Of a stretch of 64,000 bases of DNA, positions 49,896-60,669 are shown one piece after another. The position numbers were made by a program, and so were the translations under genes. The notes below the pieces were generated by a model. That model did no database searches, was not told the origin of the DNA, and saw only the letters and a list, made by a program, of their open reading frames with translations. The DNA is from Mytilus galloprovincialis. Its lineage: Eukaryota; Mollusca; Bivalvia; Mytilida; Mytilidae. The stretch covers positions 59,366,439 to 59,430,438 of the forward strand of contig NC_134847.1 of assembly GCF_965363235.1 (NCBI RefSeq), given 5' to 3'. Within the stretch, counting starts at the first letter, position 1. Each line of letters begins with the position of its first letter.

Positions 49896-50545
49896 TGAGA
49901 CAGGGCTCAGGAGTCTGCAATTAAGTGGTTGTTGTTTGTTGCTGTTTATCCATTACATTTGAATTGTTTCACATTTGTCATTTGGTCCGAGACCACAATT
50001 ATTTCGTAGTGCATTTCTTTTAGAACATAAATGTAAATAAAAAAAATCCGACCTGCGCTTTCTCAAAGAAACTTTTACAGTGTGTTGTACTACTTTTGGG
50101 ACAAATTATATCAAAATTATAGAAAACTTCATGGCCTCTAACTCAAAATATGGACAATTTTATCTTTAGGGCGTCTTGAAATCTTTTGTCAGCTTCCGAA
50201 GTGCTATTTTTCAACCTTTTTCACCTGGACCAAATCACTACTTTCCTTTAAAATTCTGGACCCAAATTTTTTTACAGTGTAATTTCATCCCCCTACTTGC
50301 AATTTGAGGCATTAAACATGGAGAAATAAATTTGAAAGGGGTATAAAAATTAATGGCAAGTAACCCACTGTCAACACTAGGGACTATATGTGTGAACAAC
50401 GAAAATCAAGGGACGACAATTGTGGTCTCGGACCATTTCATGGCCTTTTAAAGCTTGCTATGCCATATGGATTTTGCTCATTGTGAAGGCTGTACCATGA
50501 CCATATGATGGCAAGTTGTCTCATTGGCAATCATAACACATCTTT
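49896..50545 (+). repeat. Dispersed repeat (family A relative), split by a TIR element
   Basis: The left part ends GAATTGTTTCACATTTGTCATT. The right part resumes ATTTCATGGCCTTTTAAAGC and closes with GCAAGTTGTCTCATTGGCAA. The two halves join cleanly if 49984-50434 and one ATTT are removed. Confidence 0.75.
49984..50434. mobile_element. 451-bp TIR element nested in a repeat
   Basis: Perfect 17-bp TIRs: GGTCCGAGACCACAATT at 49984-50000 and its reverse complement at 50418-50434. ATTT lies outside both ends and may be a 4-bp target duplication (alternatively an 18-bp TIR with a 2-bp duplication). No coding capacity. Confidence 0.92.
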
Positions 50546-50559
50546 TTTTTGTTTGTTAT

Positions 50560-51260
50560 TTAAATACAGATAAAAAAAACAGTATTCCAATATATGACAG
50601 CCATGCACATATTCTATCTGTCCAAGTGCAATAACTTTAATATATTTTTCAAGGTTCTTTTAAATTTTTTCATAAACATCCAAATTAAAATTGCTTACAA
50701 TGCAATTTCCATGTGATTATTCTTTGCAAGGGGTACATCTCTTGTAAAAATAGTTGATCAATACTGTTTTTAAAACTTATCTAAGACCTTACTGATATAG
50801 CTTTGATATAATTTTCATATAAAATAATTAAGCAATTTTATTTAATATTTCAAAGGGACATAATTCCTGTTAAAATAGCCAACAGCACTGATCTAAGAAC
50901 ATTTCTAAGACACTATGGATATTACTGTTTAACAAATATCCTAAAAATCTGACAAGAAAAAAGTAAACTACAATTTAATACAACCTTTTTAATAATATTA
51001 AAACATTTCTAAGGGAAATTACTCCAGTAAACATAATTAAACAGGGTTGTTTTAAACTCTGATATTAACTTCAAAAAAGTAAGAGAATGTATGTAAGCTT
51101 GAGAGCACTTACAATGAAATTTCAATATGAGTCATCTATCAAGGGGTATAACTCCTAAAAAATAATTGTAAAACAGTAAAGCACTGATTTTTGAACTCGT
51201 CTAGAGACATTGCAGACATCAATAGCTGCCATTTTTCCATTAGCTGGCTGATTACAGGAT
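50560..51260 (+). repeat. Degenerate tandem repeat, four units of roughly 125-160 bp
   Basis: Related boxes recur: CAAGGGGTACATCTCTTGTA (50729), CAAAGGGACATAATTCCTGT (50851), CTAAGGGAAATTACTCCAGT (51009) and CAAGGGGTATAACTCCTAAA (51139), each followed by AAAATAG-like sequence and CACTGATTTTTG/TCTAAGAC motifs. Confidence 0.55.
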
Positions 51261-51849
51261 AAAGTAGTATTAATAAAACTTCAAAATAATGACAACTTTA
51301 TAATATACTTAAAAGTCAATATAGACACAAAATATTATCATTCATAATTTCAAACTTCAAACACATATTATCTGGATGCCAAACACATAATATTCAAAAA
51401 CTTAGATGTATCAAAAAGACAATAGGAGACCACATGGCTTCAAACATGGTCTATTTAAATTCGTCCAAGTATGACAATAACTGTCAGATAGTTAATGACA
51501 TGGTAGATTTATGATCAATGACATACTGCATTAAAACCCATGATCAGGTGATCTGTGAACTGTCTTTCAAATTACAAAACCCAAGAGTGTGCACAGACGT
51601 ATGATTTTATTAGTATTATATAAATGAACTGAAAATGTACAATCAAATTTTTTAACGCAAGGGAAGTCTCATATTCTGAACTTCTCCTAAATTAAAGACT
51701 TTCAAGCTTATATAGTATCCTCAGCCATAAAACAGTCAATATTAGCCTACTTTTAACAAGTTCAATTAACATTTGATTACATTGATGGATGCAGGGGGAA
51801 GTTCAGAAGTTGGTACCACAACCTTTTATTTTTAATTATGTGAATATTT

Positions 51850-52400
51850 CAGGTTGTCCAGAGGTTAGTATCCCCCTTTTTTAGTGTGTGAACATTTCAT
51901 GGTGTCCAGAGGTTGGTAACCCCCCTTTTTTATAATGCGAACATTTCATGGATTATTGGTGTCAAGAGGTTAGTACCCCCCTTTTATAATGTGAATATTT
52001 CATGGTGTCCAGTGGTTGGTTACCCCCCCCTTTTTTTATCATGTGAATATTTCATGGTGTCCAGGTTGGTACCCCCTCTTTTTTATCATGTGAATATTTC
52101 ATGGTGTCCAGTGGTTGGCACCCCCCCCCCTTTTTTTTATCATGTGAATATTTCATGGTGTCCAGGTTGGTACCCCCTCAGGCCTCTTTTTTATCATGTG
52201 AACATTTCATGGTGTCCAGAGGTTGGTATCCTCCCCCCTTTTTTTTCCTTTCTTTAAGTGAATATTTCATATTGTCCAGAGGTTGGTCCCCCCTTTTTTT
52301 TTAAATTATTTGAACATTTCATGGTGTCCAAAGGTTGGTACCCCCTTCTTTTTTAATTATGTTAACATTTCAGTGTGTCCAGTGGTTGGAATACCCTTTT
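51850..52400 (+). repeat. Minisatellite, about 11 copies, 45-62-bp unit
   Basis: TGTCCAGAGGTTGG-like boxes occur near 51856, 51904, 51961, 52006, 52060, 52108, 52162, 52213, 52275, 52327 and 52377. They are joined by a C-run/T-run (CCCCCCTTTTTTT) and ATGTGAATATTTCATGG. Unit length varies mainly in the homopolymer runs. The plus-strand open frames of 60-114 codons across it are by-products. Confidence 0.95.
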
Positions 52401-52419
52401 CAAAATACTTGATCTGTGT

Positions 52420-53660
52420 CTGTAATTATTACATGAGGATGAATAACATAAGCTGGTTGCATTAGCCTTAATTAATATTATTACCAAAATTAGGACTTAA
52501 CCTTTAACATATATTGCTTAAAACTTATATACTTAAGGATAATCCTGAATGTGTTGGATTAAAATGGCATTGAAAAATTTAAGGTCAGACACACAGTTGG
52601 TTCATTCTGATCTACAACTATTAACTGTGTTGTGTTTGGACTAATAAAAACTTCAATGCATATGTCTCTGTTGAATATATTTAGATGAAAGCACACCCAG
52701 TACCCCCCTTCCCCTTTTTAATTTATATTTTAAACTGGGAAGTTTAAGAGCTTGACATACATTTTGTGTTGTATTGTGGATTGTTTTAGAGATTTATTAA
52801 GATCTTGATGAATTTTGATTTCGATTAGCTGTGTTGTTGGGTGTCTGTTTCAATGTTAAATAAATATACCCTGAATCTTATTTTATTCATTTGTACATGA
52901 ATCAGTGAATGAGAGCTAATGAGGGAAAGATCTTATTAAGATTAAATCAATAGTTACATAATATTTCTCTTTTGAATTATTTTATTTCAATGACATTTTT
53001 GTGTTTATACATGTTATATGATCGTGATGATAAAGTGAAATTTTAGTGATTATATCATACAGTTTGTAAAGAATTAGTTTAGTTATATATTCAAATTGAT
53101 CATGTTGATCCTTAAGTTTAAAATATAAATTAAAAGAAAAAAAAAGGGCGTTTAAAAGGGCAATTTCTTAAGTGAACCCATTACATTGCTACAAAATCTT
53201 TTCTAAACACAATTTTTTAGCAAGTGTACATGTGTTGAAAATACAAACCATTCTATCATGTCTATCTTAAAATCTTTGAACACTAAAGCCATTTTTAGCC
53301 TTTATCGTGATTCTTCACAATCAATATTCTTTATACTTTTATTAATGTTGAGATTGACATGAACTACACTGACAATTACAATATAATTTGTTTGTTCAGA
53401 TAAAATATTGATGATTTAATGGTACTAAACATGAAACATATTATTTTTCTAACAAAATTATCTGCTTTGTACTGACTACAACCTGTCATATTAAAATTAT
53501 ATCTGCCAATTAGACCGATTGATCTTTAACATGCAACAGATAAATAAATTGTATATAAGGAAATTGTTCCAAGGTTAAAGCAATGTACCCAACAAATAAG
53601 AAGAACTCCTGGTCACACTAACAACTTCTGTTTAGCACTTTTGAACAAAGTAAACTTTTA
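52420..53660. other. Intergenic, no gene recognised
   Basis: AT-rich with no supported feature. Confidence 0.3.
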
Positions 53661-53664
53661 AAAG

Positions 53665-53830
53665 TGAAATAGAGAAAGAGAGGCAAAGATACCAAAGGGT
53701 CATTCAAATTCACAACGAAAAAAAACTGACACCGCCATGGCAAAAGAAAAAGACGAAAACAGACTAACAACAGTATGCAAAACACAACATATAAAACTAA
53801 AGACTGGTCAACACGAACCCCAGAGTTTAC
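53665..53830 (-). repeat. Dispersed mussel-type repeat, family E
   Basis: AGAGGCAAAGATACCAAAGG, GACACCGCCATGGCAAAAGA, CAGACTAACAACAGTATGCA and GACTGGTCAACACGAACCCC are recognised from memory as part of an abundant mussel repeat. Only one copy lies in this window. Confidence 0.6.
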
Positions 53831-53839
53831 TGTGGATAA

Positions 53840-55015
53840 CATTAATGTTCAGTAAATGGATTTTTTAATTTCCTCATGTACAAGTATCTTTGTTCTCCCA
53901 GAACTTAGTAAGGTCTTAAACACTGTGGTACCATGGTGCTATCTTTTCTATCATAATATTGCTACCTGGGATGATTAAAAACCAGTGCTATGTTAATTTC
54001 CATGTTGCTATTTGAAAGTTCTCTGTTTTAGGAAGAACACTGTCAGAATACATGTACTATTTACAGTCATGAGCATCTAAGATCGGAGGATTTGCTGAAT
54101 GAAAAATGCTGAATTTTCTCCTTTTTTTTTATCATTGAAATATCTTTACATGTAGCATTTTACTAGCATAATTATTTTTCCATTGTAACATATAGGTGCT
54201 GCATGTGTTGGGTAATAACCAACTGTTTATATGAATTGAAACTTATGAGAAGCACATTCTTATAAGATGTTTAAGTTAAAATAAATGTTTAAACACAAGT
54301 GTATGAATGTGTCTTTTACTGATTTTTTAGGGGTACATGTACGGGTGCTTAAGGGTACTTCCACAGTCCAGAATCATTGAGAAATTAACAGTTAAGGTCA
54401 CCTTTGCTGATCAAGGCATCAAATTAAGTTGTAACTTCTTACCTCATTAAGCCCCTTAAAAGTTGTGAAGTTTAAAAAAATTTGTAACAACTATCAATAT
54501 AGAAAAGAAGACGTCGTACAATGTATATATGATTGCCAATATCTAATACCTAAGTAATACAATCAATATTATTTAAAAATTGTACAATCTTGTTTTGTTT
54601 TTCATAATGTAAGCTTCTAGTTTAACATTTGTCTGTGCTGACATAAAGTTTCTAAGGTAAAATCAATCCATCTATCAATCTAGCTAGCTTAATAAAAAGT
54701 TACATAACAAAATATCAGTACTATAAAAACTAAATAAATCTAAACTTGGCCAAAATTAATTCCTGGAATTTCCCCAATATTTTTCAATATTTTCCAACTG
54801 AAAACCAATTGCAAGACTATTAATTTAAACAGTCCTTTGGTCTTAAAGTGGAATTTAAGATGGAACACTTAGAGAACACTATAAACACAAAAATATATCA
54901 CCTTAATTTAATATGTATAACTTTGATATTTTTCATGACCCATGTTTTATATAATTAAATATATACATGGTACAGAATTACACTGTATCTCATAATATTG
55001 AGAAAAAAATGTATA
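53840..55015. other. Downstream region of TTLL2
   Basis: No gene recognised. On the minus strand ATGAG|GTAAGAAG near 54441 is a good donor match, but no exon could be closed around it. Confidence 0.3.
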
Positions 55016-55196
55016 TACTGTAAATTCATGAATTATTGTTGCATAAATTGCCATTTGGGTACTAATCGCCAGAATCTAAACTCCTAATTTGAAATTTTTT
55101 GTCAGAATAAAACTTGATTTTTAGCAATATCACAAAAATTAAAACGGCATATATGTCTAAAATGACAAAATCGCAATAATTTCTAAATTTACAGTA
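55016..55196. mobile_element. MITE family T2, copy 2
   Basis: Starts TACTGTAAATTCATGAATTA. Ends GCAATAATTTCTAAATTTAC then AGTA. TIRs of about 25 bp. Internal AAAATGACAAAATCGCAATA is shared with 38140-38170. Confidence 0.85.
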
Positions 55197-55329
55197 ACTG
55201 AAAACATTTTATAAAACTAACTATAAATCTGTTATTGCCATCTTAACCGTACATGTATATGTATATTGGGATTGTAATAAAACAAACATGAAAAAATCCC
55301 CTAAAATTAAGTGGGAACTTACCCCTTCG

Positions 55330-57921
55330 TCAACTGTTCTCTTCTTGAGGTTTGACTGGTCCCCAAAGTCTCCTTTCCCATTCTGAGGCACCATAAGGGA
55401 GATGTCCACCCACTTTAATATCACCTGATATTTTATCTACTTTTACTAATGCTTCCTTCAGAAGTCTTTGTGTCTCTTTTACTACAACATGAGCATCTAG
55501 CGTTGTGTTTGCTGCTTTTAGTGAAATTTCACTAAAAGGAAATCCTAGAAAGAAGTCCCCAACTATAGGTGCTGGGCCTTTCAATCTTGGCCTGACAGGA
55601 TGTTTACTGTGGAGTGAATCTCTCCTTATACTCAAACGAGAATTGTTGGTATTCCGTTGACCCAAGTCTCTACTGTTACTTTGTAGTGATGACCTAATTG
55701 TCTGTGATTGCGTTGGAGAATTAGACACAAACAATTGTGATCGTGTAAGATTAATGTTAGCTTGTGAAGAATTTCTTCCATTGTTACCATAGTATTTTGA
55801 TACAGGATTTCTAGAAATATTTCGTGGAATACTACCATGTCTCGGTGTTATGGTTGTTTTTGGAACAGGTGTACTGGCTTGCAATTTCTTATAACTAACA
55901 TTTGGTAGATTAGATACAGAAGAATTACTAATATTTGTTTGCATCCTGCTGCGACTTCTGTTTGAATTCAGCTGAGATGGTGTATTACTTACACCAAGAG
56001 CAGATATTTTACGAAAAGTTGATGAGTTTCCATTAGGTCGTAGCGACTTGATTTTCATGGTTTGACTAGATTCTGTTACAGATGTATTACTATTTGATGC
56101 TGAAACTTCTACAGCAGGAACAATATTCTGTCTCTGAGATAAAAGTCTTGGTGTAGCTTTCATTGATTCTACTGGCAACGATATCAAGTCTGAGTTTTCA
56201 CTTGATCCAGAAAAACTGGAAATTGCACTGTCTGAAGTGGCAGAACTTTTTATTGAGCCTTTCTCATGTCTATGTGATATTAACCCTTCAGACTTACTGG
56301 CAAAAGATGATGATGTAGTTTGACGATCAATTCTTGGGTATCTTGAACTAGATTCACGAGTGACAGCACTACGAGGAACTCGGATATTGTTAACAGTTGT
56401 ATTTTTTGACACATTGTTATTATCGTCAATTCTCTTTTGACCTATATAGAATTTTACCTTTTCTCGAGACCCAACAGTTTCATCATAATTACTTCTTGTA
56501 TCAGCACTTTTTGAACGTTTTATAGAATTTTTTATTGGTTTATGAACTTCCTCATGACCTTGTCTCAGATCGCTATGTGAACTAGAAATACCAGAACTAC
56601 CAGAATTTGGACGACTATCCTCTTTAGTGTTAACTAATGGAAGTCCTAGACATTCGTCTCCCTTTACCTTTATTTTAATTTCATCAGAATCCTGTTCTAT
56701 GTATGATGCCAGTTCTCTCTCTACAGTTGACTGTTTGCTAAGACTACTAATGTTTTTGTGAAACGATGACCCTCTCTGTATTGAACTATGGTGGCTTAAT
56801 CGACTGCTAGAAGCATACCTATCTATTGTTTCATTGCCTTTTATCCTAGTACTTTGCCGCTTTAATTTCTCTCCCCCTCTCAAAACATCAGATTCTTTGA
56901 AATTCATCAACTGAATAATGTCATGTAGAAGTGGTTTTTTGACGATCATGTCAACCTGGCAGTCAGCACTAAGTGAAGGACTAAAATTAACCTCAAGTAA
57001 CCATGGTTTCAGGTTCTCATCAATAAGAACATCAAATCCATAAAGTTCAAAACAGTTTGTACATTTTGGCACTTGTGGAGCTTGAATCAGTATGGTTAGT
57101 ATAATAATATTTAAAATTCGTATCCATAAGACATTGTCATTGATATTGTTTTGATGAAAATAATGACGCAATTGTGTAAGTGTCCATTTGCAACCGGGGC
57201 CAATATACTCCTTGTCAGTAGTATAGGATGGACTATGCTTATTAATTGATGTGTTTGTCAGATGAGCAAATACGTTATTTAATGTATTTAGATCATATTT
57301 TTCTGTGCTAAATCTCACTATACCTTCTTCATAGATGTAAACGGACAATGGGTGAAATGATGGCACTGCTACATAAATGCGGAGGTCAAATTTATATCCA
57401 CCAATTAGCATTGGTTTTGCTATATATCGTTGTACAACTGCATTACAATCATACTGAAGCTCAGAAATGTCTCGGAACAGAAATATTCCCCTTCCTCTAG
57501 ACATGTCTGCAGGTTTACATATCCACAGTAAGGACTTGCCATCATTTTGTTGTTGTTTCAGCCTTCCATACTCTGCAACATAACGTGTATAATCATTTGG
57601 CAAGTTGAAAGCAATAGGACTAAAATTATAAACCCCTGTACCATGTACTCCTTTCATTCTTTTCAAATTCCTCGCCAAACAATCTTTCTTTGTTATGCCA
57701 ACAGACTTTGGGTAATGATTTAATCTTTGCCATGACTGCAGGAAATCGTAATCACAGTTACGAAAACGTGATGTCCTCCACCATATATTCCAATCTTCAT
57801 CTTCTTGTTGTATTTCATCAAACTCTATCCATCCTCTTTCAAGGAACATCTGACGAATAATTTCTGGTCCCTGTCCATGATCGTTGAGTCTGAACACCAA
57901 TGCCTTGGACCTGTCAGTCAT
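55330..57921 (-). CDS. TTLL2: Tubulin--tyrosine ligase-like protein 2 (probable tubulin polyglutamylase), single coding exon
   Basis: The 863-codon frame has no intron. Residues 1-45 match the family start (LVFRLNDHG, FLERGW). The TTL/ATP-grasp catalytic region runs to about 345: WQRLNHYPKS (64-73), KPADMSRGRGIFLF (136-149, nucleotide loop), QRYIAKP (164-170), KFDLRIYVAV (177-186), HLTNTSINK (220-228), ELYGFDVLIDENLKPWLLEV (292-311), and the metal-binding E310 with N312 in LLEVNFSPSL. TTLL2 is generally classed as a glutamate ligase acting on tubulin tails. Residues 357-780 are Ser/Asn/Arg-rich and predicted disordered. The last 80 residues (GPAPIVGDFFLGFPFSE to GASEWERRLWGPVKP) again look ordered. 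All catalytic signature residues visible to me are intact. The ATG at 57921 is chosen because the family homology starts only a few residues after it. A strong donor (GG|GTAAGT) sits 7 nt beyond the stop. Confidence 0.93.
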   Translation of the reverse strand: MTDRSKALVFRLNDHGQGPEIIRQMFLERGWIEFDEIQQEDEDWNIWWRTSRFRNCDYDFLQSWQRLNHYPKSVGITKKDCLARNLKRMKGVHGTGVYNFSPIAFNLPNDYTRYVAEYGRLKQQQNDGKSLLWICKPADMSRGRGIFLFRDISELQYDCNAVVQRYIAKPMLIGGYKFDLRIYVAVPSFHPLSVYIYEEGIVRFSTEKYDLNTLNNVFAHLTNTSINKHSPSYTTDKEYIGPGCKWTLTQLRHYFHQNNINDNVLWIRILNIIILTILIQAPQVPKCTNCFELYGFDVLIDENLKPWLLEVNFSPSLSADCQVDMIVKKPLLHDIIQLMNFKESDVLRGGEKLKRQSTRIKGNETIDRYASSSRLSHHSSIQRGSSFHKNISSLSKQSTVERELASYIEQDSDEIKIKVKGDECLGLPLVNTKEDSRPNSGSSGISSSHSDLRQGHEEVHKPIKNSIKRSKSADTRSNYDETVGSREKVKFYIGQKRIDDNNNVSKNTTVNNIRVPRSAVTRESSSRYPRIDRQTTSSSFASKSEGLISHRHEKGSIKSSATSDSAISSFSGSSENSDLISLPVESMKATPRLLSQRQNIVPAVEVSASNSNTSVTESSQTMKIKSLRPNGNSSTFRKISALGVSNTPSQLNSNRSRSRMQTNISNSSVSNLPNVSYKKLQASTPVPKTTITPRHGSIPRNISRNPVSKYYGNNGRNSSQANINLTRSQLFVSNSPTQSQTIRSSLQSNSRDLGQRNTNNSRLSIRRDSLHSKHPVRPRLKGPAPIVGDFFLGFPFSEISLKAANTTLDAHVVVKETQRLLKEALVKVDKISGDIKVGGHLPYGASEWERRLWGPVKPQEENS

Positions 57922-60170
57922 ACCTTTTATCTGATAGTATGCTAAGTATGTCAGAAATTATGATTCATGTCATTCTTAATCCTCTACCACTAAAGCAGGA
58001 ATGCTTTACCTGAAAAGTTATTAACTGATATATTATTAAAGTTATTACAGTATTTAACAAAAATCTTAAATAAACTATATCTCTATTTTATTGTTCACTT
58101 TTTCAAACACCATATGAAGGTATCTTTGATAACCACCACTGCCAGATAATTATTGATACATATTTTGTTATATATTACATGTTCAACTTACAATGAACAA
58201 TCATTCTATCATTTTTCAATGTATGGTCTTATACAACATGTAGATGTAACTAATATCAAGCAGTTGCACCATGATGTACATGATATGTCAGGCAACAGAT
58301 ATTTTCTTTTTTTATTCATTCATAATGACATATTAAGTTATATTCATTTGGTACTTTAAATTTGTATTTGTCAAACTGCATTTTAAATCATCAAAATTAA
58401 AAATTGCTGATGATGACAATGTTTTAATCTACTTTAGGAAATTTAAATTTGGAAATCTTTCAAGTATTTAAGGTGCATTGTACATGTCAGTCTCCATTCT
58501 CAAATTAATTGATGCATTAGACTTTAATTAGTTATCAGTTCATTATAAAAGTTGTCAACAGTAATTATAATCTTGCCAATTTCCAGTTTGTTATGATGAT
58601 GAGAAAAATATATTTTATAGTTAATGGAAAGGCATTTACTTCAGTGTGAATAGCTTTGAACCAAAATTCAAGCAATTTGACTGGACCAGAAGTTGTCAAT
58701 GTGTACCTATTCCAAGGATGCTTTAGGCATTGGTTTAGATTTCCCTTTGGGCCTTTGATAGTCTTCTACTTTATATTCCATTTTTTTTAAATTACTGGTG
58801 AAAATTCTGAATAAACATTTTTCAACATACATACATGTATATAAAAGTGTGTATTTCTGGCCTTATACATGTAAAATCTTTTATAAAAAAAATTATTTGA
58901 GATTACCTGGTACATATTTCAACATCATAAAAAAATGTGGCTGCACATGTAACAGTAGCATAAAATTGTGACAGTGATTGAATCCCAAAGGCCAAAGCAA
59001 TCCTGAGTGATTCCTTAAATTCAACTTTTAATATCATGAATCTAAATAATATTTCCATGCTATATTCATTGCTCTCAATTTTAGTGTGATGCAAAATACT
59101 GTATAACATTGCCATATTTCATGGAATTCAAGACACTCCAGCACCTGGCAAATCAGCACCTTAAATCATAGTGGCTTAACCAGGTTAAACTATAATGAAT
59201 ATTTATGTCAGTATTTTAAGCAAAAAGGCCAGAATTATTGTTTATTCTAAATTTCAATATTGTTTCTGTGAGTTATTTTACTTATCAGTATTTTTTTCTA
59301 TTTAACTTTATGTGTATTCAAGGTATTAGATATTTGTTATGCATAATCATGTTTTAAACAGTTGAGCATTTTGAATGTTTGTAGACTTCATGCTGTGTAA
59401 ACTTTCCTTCATTCATACACTGTAGTCACTTCATGAATACTGGTACATGTGCAATGAAATCAGTACAGTAGATAAGATATAGATATTCTTTTTAATGAAA
59501 TGTACTCAACAAAAATTAAAAATTCAACCCCCAATTTTTTTTAAATATTAAATAAAATGCAGAATAAGGGGATAACATATTTTTTGGTCCCCCTAGACCA
59601 GAAGCTGATTTGACTTGATTTTTCTATAGGGGCAAAAAAAAAATGGGTCCCAATTTAATGTGTGCCAATTAATTGTTTCATGACCATTATCATATGCACC
59701 ACCAGTCAGACAAAAAAAAATAAAGATAAAAAAGATTTTTTGAAGAAAAAAAGAAGGCTTATTTTTTTTATTTGTTGTCATTTTATTTAGATACATATAT
59801 GTAGAAAAGGAAAATATACTGTCACTGAGAATATGTTTTTGATGAATTTGCCACAATTTATGTGACAATATCTAAAAATTAAGGGATATAACAGAAATTG
59901 TCAACTATATTCTTACATGTATTAGTCATTACAAAATTAACTTTTTATATCATGCTACGTGATAATTACTTTCGCTTCAACTGATATATTATAAAATATT
60001 TAAATGCCCTTTAATCATAACTTGATTTAAATCAACGTTGTCAAGATTTATGACTATTTAATTTTTCAAAAGGCATTTGTTCTTGTACATATTTTGTCCG
60101 ATATCAGCAAAATATTTTAATGTTGACAATTGTAGAACAAGGCTATATAAATCATCTCTTTATTTTCTTA
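57922..60170 (-). other. Probable 5' UTR intron of TTLL2
   Basis: A candidate acceptor (TTTTCAG, boundary near 58010) lies 90 nt upstream of the ATG, and a strong donor (GCAGAG|GTAAG) lies at 60172/60171. Between them there is no recognisable gene. The ATG exon could alternatively be the first exon. Confidence 0.4.
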
Positions 60171-60171
60171 C

Positions 60172-60330
60172 CTCTGCATCAATGACATAAATGAAGAACA
60201 GTCCTGACACATCTTAGTCCATTCATTCTAACTTTCTACTCTTTCATGTGCACCTTTCCTACAATGTTGACATCACGTGACATAGCGACAACCAATCAGA
60301 ATGATCCTTTCATTACACTTTAGTTCAAGA
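60172..60330 (-). promoter_or_regulatory. Candidate TTLL2 first exon and promoter
   Basis: On the minus strand this reads CTGATTGGTTGTCGC (inverted CCAAT box), then GTCACGTGATGTC (E-box/CRE-like). After about 95 nt comes a GTAAG donor. The order CCAAT box, CACGTG, exon, donor fits a TATA-less promoter for the gene at 55330-57921. Inference only. Confidence 0.4.
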
Positions 60331-60334
60331 AGAT

Positions 60335-60665
60335 CATGAGGCCCATTTAGGAAAAAGTAAAAACACAAAAATACTGAACTCCGAGGAAAATTCAAAAAGA
60401 AGTCCCAAATCAAATGGCAAAATCAAAAATTCAAACACATCAAACGAATGGATAACAACTGTCATATTCTTGACTTGGTACAGGTATTTCTTATGTAGAA
60501 AATGGTGGATTGAACCTGGTTTTATAGCTAGCTAAACCTCTCACTTGCATGACAGACGCATCAAATTCCATTCCATTGTCAACGATGCGTGAACAAAACA
60601 AACAGACGCAATGGGTAAAAATGTCAAAAATAGGGGTACAGCAGTCAACATTGTGTTATCATCTT
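60335..60665. repeat. Dispersed mussel-type repeat, family H
   Basis: TCCCAAATCAAATGGCAAAA, CATCAAACGAATGGATAACA, TCATATTCTTGACTTGGTAC, AATGGTGGATTGAACCTGGT and TTGTCAACGATGCGTGAACA are, from memory, an abundant mussel repeat. It ends close to the candidate TTLL2 promoter. Confidence 0.65.
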
Positions 60666-60669
60666 AATC

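Noticed and set aside
51913..52465. Open frames of 114, 67 and 60 codons as a repetitive protein
   Set aside because: They coincide exactly with the minisatellite and exist only because the unit lacks stops; variable homopolymer lengths shift the frame.
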